Counted from the stretch's first letter, positions 1 to 6,183 are shown. The stretch: 7,824 nt of DNA from a bacterium (GCA_021791455.1 JAJYWM010000140.1:1-7824), one strand, 5' to 3'. A program made the numbers and translations. Notes: generated by a model not told the origin, from the sequence alone.

Positions 1-615
1 GTGGCCCGCCGCCAGGCCAGCCTGGCCCGGTTCGCCTGCCTGCCCTCGCCGTGGCGGCTGGCTGACTTCGACTTCTCAGCCCAGCCCTCGGTGGACAAGG
101 ACTTGGTCAGGGAACTCTCCAGCCTGCGTTTCCTGGAGGACGCCACCAATGTCCTTCTCATCGGTCCCCCGGGAGTGGGCAAGACCATGCTGGCCGTGGG
201 TTTGGGCTGGGCAGCGGTGGAGGCCGGCTACCGGGTCCACTACACAACCGCCGCTGACCTGGCCGCCCGCTGCCACAAGGCCGCCCTCGAGGGGCGTTGG
301 GCCAACGTCATGCGCTTCTACGCCGGACCTCGCCTGCTCATAGTGGACGAAGTTGGCTACCTGCCGCTGGTCGGCGAGGCCGCCGCCGCCCTGTTCCAGG
401 TGGTGACCAGGCGCTACCTCAAGGGCAGCATCGCTCTAACTACCAATCTCGGCGTGAGTTCATGGGGCCAGACCTTCGACGACCCCATGGTGGCCGCGGC
501 GATGCTCGATCGCCTCCTCCACAAGTCGGTCGTCTTCAACATCAACGGCGAGAGCTACCGGATGCGGGCCCACCGGGCCCGCGCCGAGGCGACCCGCAGG
601 GCGTTGACCCCATGA
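1..615 (+). CDS. istB: IstB-like transposition helper ATPase (5' end outside window)
   Basis: AAA+ ATPase that assembles on target DNA and stimulates the IstA transposase of IS21-family elements. The 204 visible residues show a Walker A motif GPPGVGKT (residues 55-62), a Walker B LLIVDEVG (112-119), a sensor-like TTN (147-149) and a conserved DRLLH segment (170-174), all in IstB order. IstB proteins are usually about 250 residues, and the visible part already starts in the linker before the ATPase core. The GTG at base 1 is therefore probably an internal valine and the gene continues upstream. The stop TGA overlaps the ATG of the next gene (ATGA at 612-615), so the two are very likely co-translated. 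No frameshift or missing catalytic motif is seen. The family call is firm; activity depends on an istA partner that is not visible. Confidence 0.92.
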   Translation: MARRQASLARFACLPSPWRLADFDFSAQPSVDKDLVRELSSLRFLEDATNVLLIGPPGVGKTMLAVGLGWAAVEAGYRVHYTTAADLAARCHKAALEGRWANVMRFYAGPRLLIVDEVGYLPLVGEAAAALFQVVTRRYLKGSIALTTNLGVSSWGQTFDDPMVAAAMLDRLLHKSVVFNINGESYRMRAHRARAEATRRALTP

Positions 616-968
616 GCCAATCCCCGTCGCGTGTCGATGGCGTCACGATAGCCTACCCGGTCTGTGGGCGTCCCTTCACCCCTTCGGGCAGAAGGATGTA
701 CTGCACGGCCGCCTGCAAGGCCTCCGCCTACCGGAGACGGCAGGGAGCCCGCCCGCCCGAGCCTCTCCCACCCATCCGCTCCCGCCGCCCCCTGAGCGTC
801 TACGAGTGCGGCTCCTGCGGGGACAGAGCGGTGGGTGAGCAGTACTGCGAGGGCTGCGGGACCTTCATGTCCCTGGTGGGGCTGGGAGGCCCCTGTCCCC
901 ACTGCGAGGAGCCCGTCGCCGTCGTGGACTTGCTCCCCAAGGAGGTGCTGCCCAGGACCATGTATTAG
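612..968 (+). CDS. Zinc-ribbon accessory protein of the IS21 element
   Basis: A 118-residue cysteine-rich protein of unknown function, coupled to istB by an ATGA overlap. Three metal-binding modules are visible. The first is an FCS/MYM-like finger (residues 15-43) with C18, C31 and C35 followed by a basic AYRRRQ tail. The second is a CxxC pair C66/C69 with C79/C82. The third is a CPHC pair C95/C98. The first finger begins YPVCG where the usual pattern of such proteins is CPxCG, so one expected zinc ligand is tyrosine (TAC, one transition from TGC). No catalytic motif is present. Position and composition suggest a DNA- or protein-binding helper of the transposon, but this is inference. Small zinc-finger ORFs after istB occur in actinobacterial IS21 elements as I recall them; that recollection is not checked here. 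Confidence 0.75.
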   Translation: MSQSPSRVDGVTIAYPVCGRPFTPSGRRMYCTAACKASAYRRRQGARPPEPLPPIRSRRPLSVYECGSCGDRAVGEQYCEGCGTFMSLVGLGGPCPHCEEPVAVVDLLPKEVLPRTMY

Positions 969-1001
969 ACTCGGCCCAACCCCTCCGGCAGCTCCGGCGG
1001 C

Positions 1002-1043
1002 TGGGGAATTTCGATGATCGAAAGTGGGGAATTTCGGTGATCG
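1002..1043 (+). repeat. Tandem 19-bp terminal repeats of the IS21 element
   Basis: TGGGGAATTTCGATGATCG at 1002-1020 is repeated at 1025-1043 with a single A-to-G change (18 of 19 identical), at a 23-bp period. Repeats at roughly two-turn spacing next to the end are typical transposase-binding sites of IS21 elements. The outer copy is followed by CCA and then unrelated sequence, placing the element end at about 1046. Confidence 0.8.
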
Positions 1044-1046
1044 CCA

Positions 1047-1702
1047 GCAACCGTTCCTTGCAGTGCCCGGAAGTGGTGACCGGCAGGGTCTTGCACCGGC
1101 GGCCCGATCGAGTGGCGGACCCGGCAGTTCATGCCCTCACCTGTGCTGCTGGGCGGCTGTGGGCCGCTCGCCCCGCACCCATCCGCGCCCGCTTGGCACC
1201 TTGCGGCCTCGCCATCGATCAGGTGGCGGATGCCCACTGACGCGGCGGCTGACCTCCACCGGCACGATAGGACCTGCGGGCTTCCGCTCAACCAGCGGTG
1301 GCGCTGGCCGAAGCCGTGACCCAGCTGCGACGTGATCCTTCACGCCAGAAACGTCCCGCGGGCGGTCGTGGGAGGTGGGCCCCAACAGAAATCACCTACG
1401 GCCCGACCCGCCAGTCCTACTCGCTCACCTCTTCCCGGTTCACTGAACCACTCGGGTCGTCCTCCCGCTCGTTGGCACACTCTACAGGTGTGGCCTCCCC
1501 AGGCAGTGGGAGGCCACACGGGGAGTTCAGCAGGTTGTCAGCCCGACAGGGGCCCTGACGGGTGAGAACTTGCAGTCCGGCGCGTCGGGGGCGCGAATTG
1601 CCGCCGCGCACGTCGCTTGCTCCGCACCTGACTGGGATGCGACGCGATACCAAACTCTGCCGCCGGGGTCTGATCTGGTGCCTGCGACGTGGAGGTGGCG
1701 GA
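1047..1702. other. Gene-free interval between IS21 end and anti-sigma gene
   Basis: About 650 bases without a gene I can support. Open frames on both strands are rich in Pro, Arg, Gly and Ala, have no recognisable motif and no convincing Shine-Dalgarno site, as expected of chance frames in GC-rich DNA. Visible structures are a short inverted repeat CCAGCG-GTGG-CGCTGG at 1292-1307 and the strong hairpin at 1488-1519. The interval may hold decayed sequence from the target of the IS21 insertion, but no parent gene could be named. Confidence 0.5.
1488..1519 (-). terminator. Strong hairpin, candidate terminator of the sigma/anti-sigma operon
   Basis: GTGTGGCCTCCC (1488-1499) and GGGAGGCCACAC (1508-1519) form a perfect 12-bp stem with an 8-nt loop. 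It lies about 180 bases beyond the anti-sigma stop codon on the minus strand. There is no T-run on either side, so if it ends transcription it is of the U-tract-less kind often proposed in actinobacteria. It could also be a binding site or a remnant of a mobile-element end. Confidence 0.45.
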
Positions 1703-2350
1703 CTAGGGTGCCGGGCTGGAGGCAGCCAGAAGGCGTTGGCCGCCGCGGGTCTCCACCACCACGCCCCGGATCTGCCCCACTGGCAGCGACGCCGCCACCT
1801 CCACAACCTCCTGGCCCGGGCCAGCTGTCCTCCACGAGCCAGCGTCCAGCCAGGATCCGCGAAGCGGTTCGACGTAGGCGACCAGCTCCTGTCCCTGGGG
1901 GAGGCCTGCCACTCGGAGGATCAGCTGCGTGCCCCAAGGCTTGGCCTGGTAGACAACGGTGCCGGTGGCGTGGCTGGTGTCGCCCACGCCACGGAAGGCT
2001 ACGGTGGGGGTAGGCTGGAACAGCGGCGGGAGCAGCAGCACTGCCGCCACCACCGCGGCCGCGAAGCCGAGTAGCGCACTGGCGCGCAACTCTAGATGGC
2101 GGCGGCGGCGGCGGAGAGTCACATCCAGCCGGGTACGCAACCGCTGCTCCCAATCCGCGGGATCGAAGTCGACCCTGGCGGCCAGCCTCGCCTGCTGGTA
2201 GAGCGGCAGCAACGGCTTCAGCTCCTCCAGCTCGGACCGGCACTCGTCGCACTCAACCAGATGAAGCTCCAGCTCCTGCGCCTCGGCCGGGGATGCGGCT
2301 CCGAGCAGATGGGAAGCAAGATGTCCGCGGATTGCCTCGTGGTCGCTCAC
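1703..2350 (-). CDS. Membrane anti-sigma factor with zf-HC2 and RskA-like domains
   Basis: A 215-residue protein that should bind and hold the ECF sigma factor encoded just upstream. Residues 1-45 form a zinc-binding anti-sigma domain with the Hx3Cx2C signature H30-C34-C37 and an upstream histidine (H10 or H14) as likely fourth ligand. A basic stretch (80-84) precedes one transmembrane helix (about 90-112). The external part (113-215) has the beta-rich pattern of RskA-type domains, including GTQLILRVAGLP and a Gly/Val-rich end. This gives an N-in, C-out topology: the zinc domain masks the sigma in the cytoplasm, and the outer domain could sense a signal or be a target for regulated proteolysis. 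The start is GTG at 2350, whose last bases overlap the sigma stop (GTGA at 2350-2347), so translation is coupled and stoichiometric. Length is normal for the family and I see no damage. Confidence 0.88.
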   Translation of the reverse strand: MSDHEAIRGHLASHLLGAASPAEAQELELHLVECDECRSELEELKPLLPLYQQARLAARVDFDPADWEQRLRTRLDVTLRRRRRHLELRASALLGFAAAVVAAVLLLPPLFQPTPTVAFRGVGDTSHATGTVVYQAKPWGTQLILRVAGLPQGQELVAYVEPLRGSWLDAGSWRTAGPGQEVVEVAASLPVGQIRGVVVETRGGQRLLAASSPAP

Positions 2351-2979
2351 AGACTGTGATCCATCCCATCGAGGATGCTACGGAGGGAGCGTAGTGCGTA
2401 GTAGGTGCGCGACTTCACCGTGCCGACGGGTATGCCCAACTCTTCGGCGGCCTCGGTCACGGAGAGCTGACGCCACACCGTGGCGTCGAGTGCGGCACGA
2501 TGGTCGGGGCTCAGACAGGCCACGGCCCGGGTAAGGAGATCGCGGTCGGCCACCTGTTCGAAGTCGTCGTGGTGAGTCCCGACCGTGTCGGCGCCGGCTC
2601 TGTGCTCGACTTCCTGCCGCCTTCGCTGGCTCCGCCAGTGGCCCCAAAGCACACGGCGGGCGACGGTCATGAGCCAGGCCCTCGGAGCGCTGCCCTCCTG
2701 GCAGAGGGCGTCTGGGTGGAGCCAGGCCCTGAAGAGGGTTTCCTGGACCACATCCTCGGCCAGCTGGCGATCTCCGGTCACGCGGGTGGCGAAGGACAGC
2801 AGCGCCTGCCCATGCTCCTCGATCAGGCTGCGCAACCGTCGATCGTCCCCGGCACGCCGCGAGTGCCGGGAACCGCCCGCCGTAGGGCGTCCGTAAAGAG
2901 CTCCGCGGTCACGGCTCCAGGATTGCTCTGGGCCGTCGTCCAATCGGGAACGGATCCGCGAACTTGGAGACTCCATCAT
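2347..2979 (-). CDS. ECF-type RNA polymerase sigma factor (SigL-like)
   Basis: A 210-residue group 4 sigma factor. Numbering from the ATG at 2979, region 2 lies near 54-115, with an AEDVVQETLFRAW core and an APRAWLMTVARRV region 2.4-like segment. Region 4 lies near 150-205, with a helix-turn-helix (SVTEAAEELGIPVGTVKSRTYYALR) that reads the -35 element. A charged linker separates them. The pattern resembles the mycobacterial SigL group from memory. About 45 residues precede region 2, longer than usual, and they contain no other good start codon. An in-frame TTG at 2988 and a second ATG at 2976 are alternatives. I prefer 2979 because a short leader ORF stops one base before it (TAGCATG). No Shine-Dalgarno sequence of its own is seen, which favours coupling to that leader. 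The stop overlaps the anti-sigma start. Intact and probably functional. Confidence 0.9.
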   Translation of the reverse strand: MMESPSSRIRSRLDDGPEQSWSRDRGALYGRPTAGGSRHSRRAGDDRRLRSLIEEHGQALLSFATRVTGDRQLAEDVVQETLFRAWLHPDALCQEGSAPRAWLMTVARRVLWGHWRSQRRRQEVEHRAGADTVGTHHDDFEQVADRDLLTRAVACLSPDHRAALDATVWRQLSVTEAAEELGIPVGTVKSRTYYALRSLRSILDGMDHSL

Positions 2980-2980
2980 G

Positions 2981-3019
2981 CTAGACAAACGTAGCGACGA
3001 AGGGCAAGAACGGGCTCAC
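2981..3019 (-). CDS. Candidate 12-codon leader ORF coupled to the sigma gene
   Basis: On the minus strand a GTG at 3019 opens a 12-codon frame, VSPFLPFVATFV (initiator read as Met in vivo), ending TAG at 2981-2983. A GAGGAG ribosome site at 3034-3029 sits 9 bases upstream, the best Shine-Dalgarno sequence in this stretch. The TAG is followed by one base and then the sigma ATG, an arrangement suited to termination-reinitiation. The sigma start itself has no visible ribosome site. A second tiny frame (ATG at 3036, six codons) overlaps this GTG. That the peptide is made, or regulates the sigma gene, is inference; it could simply be a landing site for ribosomes. Confidence 0.45.
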   Translation of the reverse strand: MSPFLPFVATFV

Positions 3020-3180
3020 CCCACTTTTCTCCTCATGGGGCTCGCGTCCGACGCCCTCAGCCCCAAGAGGGTGGCGGGGGCGCGCGCGGGGCCGATCGTC
3101 CCCGATCGCTAGCCGAGGTCCGACCTCCGGCAGCGCTTCTCCGTCCGGGGCGCAGGACTGATGATGGAACGGGGCGGCCG

Positions 3181-3209
3181 CTGTCGTCCCTGCGACTGGT
3201 GACAGTTCC
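3181..3209 (-). promoter_or_regulatory. Possible ECF-type promoter upstream of the sigma operon
   Basis: Read on the minus strand, GGAACT (3209-3204) matches a typical ECF -35 box and is followed after 17 bases by CGACAG (3186-3181). The usual ECF -10 is CGTC-like, so the second half is a weak match. If used, it would give an RNA leader of nearly 200 bases including the leader ORF, and it would be consistent with autoregulation. Short arms CTGTC/GACAG (3181-3185, 3201-3205) also bracket it. Confidence 0.22.
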
Positions 3210-3307
3210 CCCCGACCGGGGCGGACCGATGCGGACCGCGACGATTCGGCCCTCGGCTGAAATCGGCAGCTCTGATCCTTCAAGCTGGCGTTTGCTTCCA
3301 GGCCGTG

Positions 3308-3354
3308 GGCCGGCCCGCAGCGGCGTCGACGCCCGAGGAACATCGAAGCCGGCC
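3308..3354 (-). terminator. Nested GC-rich inverted repeats after the secreted-protein gene
   Basis: GGCCGGC (3308-3314) pairs with GCCGGCC (3348-3354), and the interior holds a perfect 12-bp palindrome GGCGTCGACGCC (3322-3333). The structure lies 60-105 bases past the stop of the secreted-protein gene on the minus strand and before the sigma operon, so it could end that transcript. There is no T-run. GC-rich DNA makes such pairings by chance fairly often, so an operator or no function is also possible. Confidence 0.25.
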
Positions 3355-3413
3355 GCGGCCCGAACCCCACTGTGTCTGTCCCACCAAGAGCATGGGTGCG
3401 GATTGAAGGTGTG

Positions 3414-4025
3414 TCAGCTGGAACTGGTCACGGTCCAAACGATCGGCTGAAAGGTCTGGAAGGTCAACACCCCACTGGTCACCGTGCTGGGGAGGAGCTT
3501 CGGATATGCCTGCTGGGTGGTGGAGAAGTTCGGGTCGTAGATGTAGACAGCGCTTCCGCCGGTTTCGACGGTGATCGTCACCAGCTTGTTGGTGGCGGCC
3601 CCGAAGTTGACTCCGGTCTGGCCACCGGGCAAGTAGGGCAGGCTCATGCCATCGATGCGCTCAGTTCCCGCCGGTGAATTGGGGAAGTTTCCGAACTCGC
3701 TGGTGCAGTCCGTGGGAGTACCGGAGGCATCGTCGCACACTTGCAGCGAGAAGGTCTTGACCGGCTGGCCAATGGGCGGGGTGATGTCCTGCCCGTTGGG
3801 CCAGTTGCCGAGGATCACCAGGTCCTTCTGAGCCAGGGCGCCCGCGGCGAAGGTGGCCGTGATCCCAAAGCCAGTGATAGAGCCCCCGGATGGCCCAAGG
3901 ACCGCTGTCGAAAAGGCCGTAGCCGCGGGTGGAGGGCCCGCCGCCAGGGCGGTGGAGGCGGATAGACCGCCGAGGCCAACCACAGCCAGCAGCATGAATA
4001 TGTAGCGGACACGGATCTGAGACAT
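3414..4025 (-). CDS. Small secreted protein of unrecognised function
   Basis: A 203-residue exported protein. Residues 1-29 form a Sec signal peptide: positive start (R5, R7), hydrophobic core FMLLAVVGLGGL, and a TALAAG cleavage zone near residues 28-30. There is no lipobox cysteine. The mature part is Gly/Thr/Ser/Pro-rich and beta-like. A segment around 46-73, ending FAAGALAQKDLVILG, recalls ZU5-like or immunoglobulin-like folds, but I cannot assign a family with confidence. Two cysteines, C97 and C107, could form a disulfide. There is no transmembrane anchor, sortase motif or catalytic motif. The start is ATG at 4025, because AAGGAG lies 7 bases upstream, although the frame stays open to 4058. 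It lies upstream of the sigma/anti-sigma operon on the same strand with a 435-base gap to the sigma start, so it is probably a separate transcript. A cell-surface or matrix protein is the best guess. Confidence 0.8.
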   Translation of the reverse strand: MSQIRVRYIFMLLAVVGLGGLSASTALAAGPPPAATAFSTAVLGPSGGSITGFGITATFAAGALAQKDLVILGNWPNGQDITPPIGQPVKTFSLQVCDDASGTPTDCTSEFGNFPNSPAGTERIDGMSLPYLPGGQTGVNFGAATNKLVTITVETGGSAVYIYDPNFSTTQQAYPKLLPSTVTSGVLTFQTFQPIVWTVTSSS

Positions 4026-4032
4026 GGGCGCA

Positions 4033-4038
4033 CTCCTT
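4033..4038 (-). promoter_or_regulatory. Ribosome binding site fixing the start of the secreted protein
   Basis: AAGGAG on the minus strand, 7 bases before the ATG at 4025. It selects this start over the in-frame upstream ATGs at 4058 and 4055, and the resulting N-terminus is a well-formed signal peptide. Confidence 0.75.
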
Positions 4039-4060
4039 GGGTCGACTGCTGTCATCACCC

Positions 4061-4088
4061 GAAAGACCTCCGCCTGGGATTTGGTTCA
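4061..4088 (-). promoter_or_regulatory. Possible ECF-type promoter of the secreted-protein gene
   Basis: On the minus strand TGAACC (4088-4083) resembles the -35 box described for SigL-type sigma factors. The hexamer 16 bases downstream is TCTTTC (4066-4061), a poor match to the expected CGT-type -10. Position would give a short leader of about 30 bases before the ATG. It is only a candidate because the -10 is weak. Confidence 0.18.
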
Positions 4089-4110
4089 AGTGGCTCAAGC
4101 AGTCCCGGCT

Positions 4111-4483
4111 TTCGGCAGGGTCACCGCGGGTGCCGACGTCCGGATCTCGGCTCCCCGGGGTGGACCCCACCGGCCGTGCCATCGGGCTGGTCATGACGCC
4201 GGAGATGCTGGAGCTGGCCCGCGCCAATGCGTGGCGGGCCGGGGTCGAGAACAGCGAGTTTCTGGAGGGCTACCTGGAGGACCTACCGCTGTCCGATGGA
4301 TCCGCGGACGTGGTCATCTCCAACTGCGTCATCAACCTGACAGCCGACAAGCGGCTGGTCCTGGCCGAGGCCGCCCGAGCCCTGCGCCCGGGCGAGCGGG
4401 TGGCCATCTCGGACGTGGTCGCTGATCCGAACATGGACGAGGCGATCAGTAAGGACATGGTCCAGTGGACCGGTCGCATCAGA
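4111..4483 (+). pseudogene. arsM: Arsenite methyltransferase (arsM) fragment, frameshifted and truncated
   Basis: The remnant encodes the middle of a SAM-dependent arsenic methyltransferase, which turns arsenite into methylated arsenicals. The main readable piece (from 4160) begins VDPTGRAIGLVMTPEMLELA and continues through LPLSDGSADVVISNCVINL, the typical ArsM core, then AEAARALRPGERVAISDVV. Upstream, similarity continues in another frame (GADVRISAPR, 4129-4158). Removing one G from the GGGG run at 4157-4160 would join the two as SAPR-VDPTG. The glycine-rich SAM loop before it is garbled and the first third of the gene is absent. The SAM-ribose acidic residue expected in GLDMT is valine (GLVMT), and the cysteine expected near WTGC is arginine. 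Similarity ends at the IS1380 edge and does not resume at 6273. Not a functional gene. Confidence 0.82.
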
Positions 4484-4501
4484 CCTCAATCAATGAGTAA
4501 G
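4477..4501 (+). repeat. Left terminal inverted repeat of the IS1380 element
   Basis: Begins CATCAGACCTCAATCAATGA and pairs with 6248-6272. The only mismatch is at repeat position 24 (A at 4500, against G in the complement of the right end). It lies downstream of the transposase gene. Confidence 0.88.
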
Positions 4502-4542
4502 CCTTGCGGACGGCTTCGGAGGGTGGGCGCCAGGTGTCAGCG

Positions 4543-4559
4543 GACCGTGAAGCACGGTC
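4543..4559 (-). terminator. Small hairpin downstream of the IS1380 transposase gene
   Basis: GACCGTG (4543-4549) and CACGGTC (4553-4559) form a perfect 7-bp stem with an AAG loop, in the 200-base non-coding stretch between the transposase stop and the left end. It could end transposase transcription or block read-in from outside. No T-run follows. Confidence 0.3.
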
Positions 4560-4704
4560 GGAGGTGTTGCGCCTGAGGTTGAGGGGCCCCGGAGGGGGCC
4601 GGGGTGGGGTCCGAGGGGTCGAGCCGCCGGACATCGTGAGACCGCGTTTGGGCGGGAGGAATCGCTGATTCGGTGGGGAGGCGAAGCGCCGGTCGGGAGG
4701 CGGG

Positions 4705-6183
4705 TCAGGTGACCGTGACGAGGCGGAGCCGCTGGTAGGTGGCGGTGAAGATCTCCGCCCTCCACCACCCTCGGGGCAGCCGCAGAAGCAGCTGCCGGGA
4801 GCGATGCACCAGCCGTCCGGGCACCAGGATGAGCCAGCGCCGCAGCACCGGGCTGGTGCGGTAGGTGGGGTCACCCTGGGGGTCGAACTCGGGTGGAACC
4901 TCGGCCTCCCTGGCCACCTCGCGCACCGTGGTGGAGAGCATGGCCATCAGGTTGGTGGCCAGCACGGTGGCCACCAACCAGCCGGAGTTGGCACGCAGGG
5001 TGCCCAGCGGCAGGTGGATCAATCCGTTGCTCCTCTCATCCCGCACCCGCTCCTCCACGTGGGCCCGCCGACGCTGCCGGGGCTCTTCCTCCACCGCCGA
5101 CCCGGCCCGGTCGGTGAGGATGAAGCTGTACCCGTAGACCACGTCGACCGCTCTCGCCAGAGCCAGCGCCAGTTGTTCGGCAGGAATGGTGCGGCGGCGG
5201 CGTGCCCGGGGCGAGCGGCTGACCTCTTGGGGGTCGAGGCGGACCCGCCGGATCAGTAGCCGCAGGGGCTCATGGCGCCAACCTTGGGGGGCGTAGGTGG
5301 TCTCGGCCACTTCGGCCCAGGGCATCTCGAGTGCCTGCTGCCAGGCCTCCTCTGCGATCCCCTCCAGAGCCCGCCACATCGCCGAGCTCCGGGCCACCGA
5401 CACCGCGAAGCGCACCCCCCGGCGGCGGCAGAAGTGCAGCAGGTCGAGGATGTAGTAGTCGCTGTCTGCCCGCAGGCTCACCGGCCCGTGTCCCGCCGGC
5501 AGCACCTCCAGCGCCCGCCGCACCAGCGCCACCGCGCTGCGGCTGGGGGCCGCTTTGCCCCGGAGCAACTCGGCGGCCAGCACCCGCCCCCGCTCCGACC
5601 AGGTGCAGAACTGGCTCAGGTAGCTGCGCTTACCCTCGTAGGTGAACTCGGCCCCCTGTTTCCGGCGGCCGTACACCTCGGTCCCGGTGGCGTCCAGGTC
5701 CAGGCTGACCGGGGCCCCTGGATCCCGCCTGTGGTCCGCGTCGAAGCCGTTGCCGGCCTCGGCCAGCGCCGTGATGGCAACCTGGCACTGCCGCCTGTTC
5801 AACCGGCGCAGCAACTGCCCAGCCGTGGACGCTGGCGGCACCGCCGCCACTGCCCGCAGCTCGGCCCCGGCCGCATCCTGGCGCAGCACCTCCAGGTGGG
5901 CCAGGTGGCTCCCACCCGTCAGGATCATCTCCGCCAGGCTGACCAGCAGTTCCCCGGCGCTCCGCACCCGGCGCCGTTGCTTGAACTCCCGAACTGCACC
6001 GATCGCCGTATCCAGCCGCCCCACCAGCTCAAGACGATGGGCCAGCTCACCGCTCAGCATCAGCCCGGCGCGACCAGTCAGCGACGGGTCGTCGGCGCTG
6101 ACGTGGCCCGGCGGCGCGAGGGTGTATCCTTCACCAGAAAGGTGCCTCCGTGATGGGGACTGGGTGGTTTGGTCGCTTCCCAA
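4705..6183 (-). CDS. IS1380-family DDE transposase
   Basis: A 492-residue DDE transposase that cuts and joins the ends of its own element. Visible landmarks in order are an N-terminal DDPSLTGRAGL segment (31-41), the first catalytic aspartate in LDLDATGTEVYGRRKQGA (D164, possibly D162), the second in SLRADSDYY (D240), a YSFILTDR strand (352-359), and the acidic third residue in RAHVEERV (E377). A hydrophobic GWLVATVLATNLMAML helix (401-416) follows. This order fits IS1380 proteins, and the length is full for the family. The start is TTG at 6183, after an in-frame TAG 12 bases upstream; a GGGAG sits only 2 bases before it, so initiation is probably weak. The next in-frame ATG (residue 42) would cut conserved sequence. 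No internal stop or frameshift is seen, so it may be active. Confidence 0.9.
   Translation of the reverse strand: MGSDQTTQSPSRRHLSGEGYTLAPPGHVSADDPSLTGRAGLMLSGELAHRLELVGRLDTAIGAVREFKQRRRVRSAGELLVSLAEMILTGGSHLAHLEVLRQDAAGAELRAVAAVPPASTAGQLLRRLNRRQCQVAITALAEAGNGFDADHRRDPGAPVSLDLDATGTEVYGRRKQGAEFTYEGKRSYLSQFCTWSERGRVLAAELLRGKAAPSRSAVALVRRALEVLPAGHGPVSLRADSDYYILDLLHFCRRRGVRFAVSVARSSAMWRALEGIAEEAWQQALEMPWAEVAETTYAPQGWRHEPLRLLIRRVRLDPQEVSRSPRARRRRTIPAEQLALALARAVDVVYGYSFILTDRAGSAVEEEPRQRRRAHVEERVRDERSNGLIHLPLGTLRANSGWLVATVLATNLMAMLSTTVREVAREAEVPPEFDPQGDPTYRTSPVLRRWLILVPGRLVHRSRQLLLRLPRGWWRAEIFTATYQRLRLVTVT

Larger units (their letters stand above)
1..1046 (+). mobile_element. IS21-family element, right-hand part
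   Basis: This stretch holds the downstream portion of an IS21-type insertion sequence. It contains most of the istB helper ATPase gene, an overlapping zinc-ribbon gene, and two tandem copies of a 19-bp repeat close to a CA dinucleotide at 1045-1046 that I take as the element's edge. IS21 elements carry istA (transposase) before istB and multiple transposase-binding repeats at each end, which fits. istA and the left end lie outside the window, so completeness and a target duplication cannot be judged. The edge position is inferred from the repeat pattern and the usual CA terminus of the family. Confidence 0.75.

Noticed and set aside
1298..1340. VALAEAVTQLRRD, reminiscent of the start of Trypco2-type small proteins
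   Set aside because: Only about a dozen residues look similar, and the frame then becomes compositionally random. Too short to call a remnant.
965..1385. Overlapping open frames on both strands right of the IS21 end
   Set aside because: They have low-complexity Pro/Arg/Gly content, no motif and no ribosome site; one runs backwards through the IS21 terminal repeats.
1527..2252. Long minus-strand frame and several plus-strand frames over the anti-sigma gene
   Set aside because: They are out of frame with the zf-HC2/TM/RskA-like protein and show the Arg/Pro/Gly composition of shadow frames.
2981..3370. 129-codon minus-strand frame reaching the sigma start
   Set aside because: Only its last 12 codons follow a ribosome site. 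The upstream part lacks family features and crosses the palindromes, so I keep only the short leader ORF.
5272..6153. 293-codon plus-strand frame opposite the IS1380 transposase
   Set aside because: It is the antisense shadow of a clear DDE transposase, rich in His/Pro/Gln/Arg, with no motif of its own.
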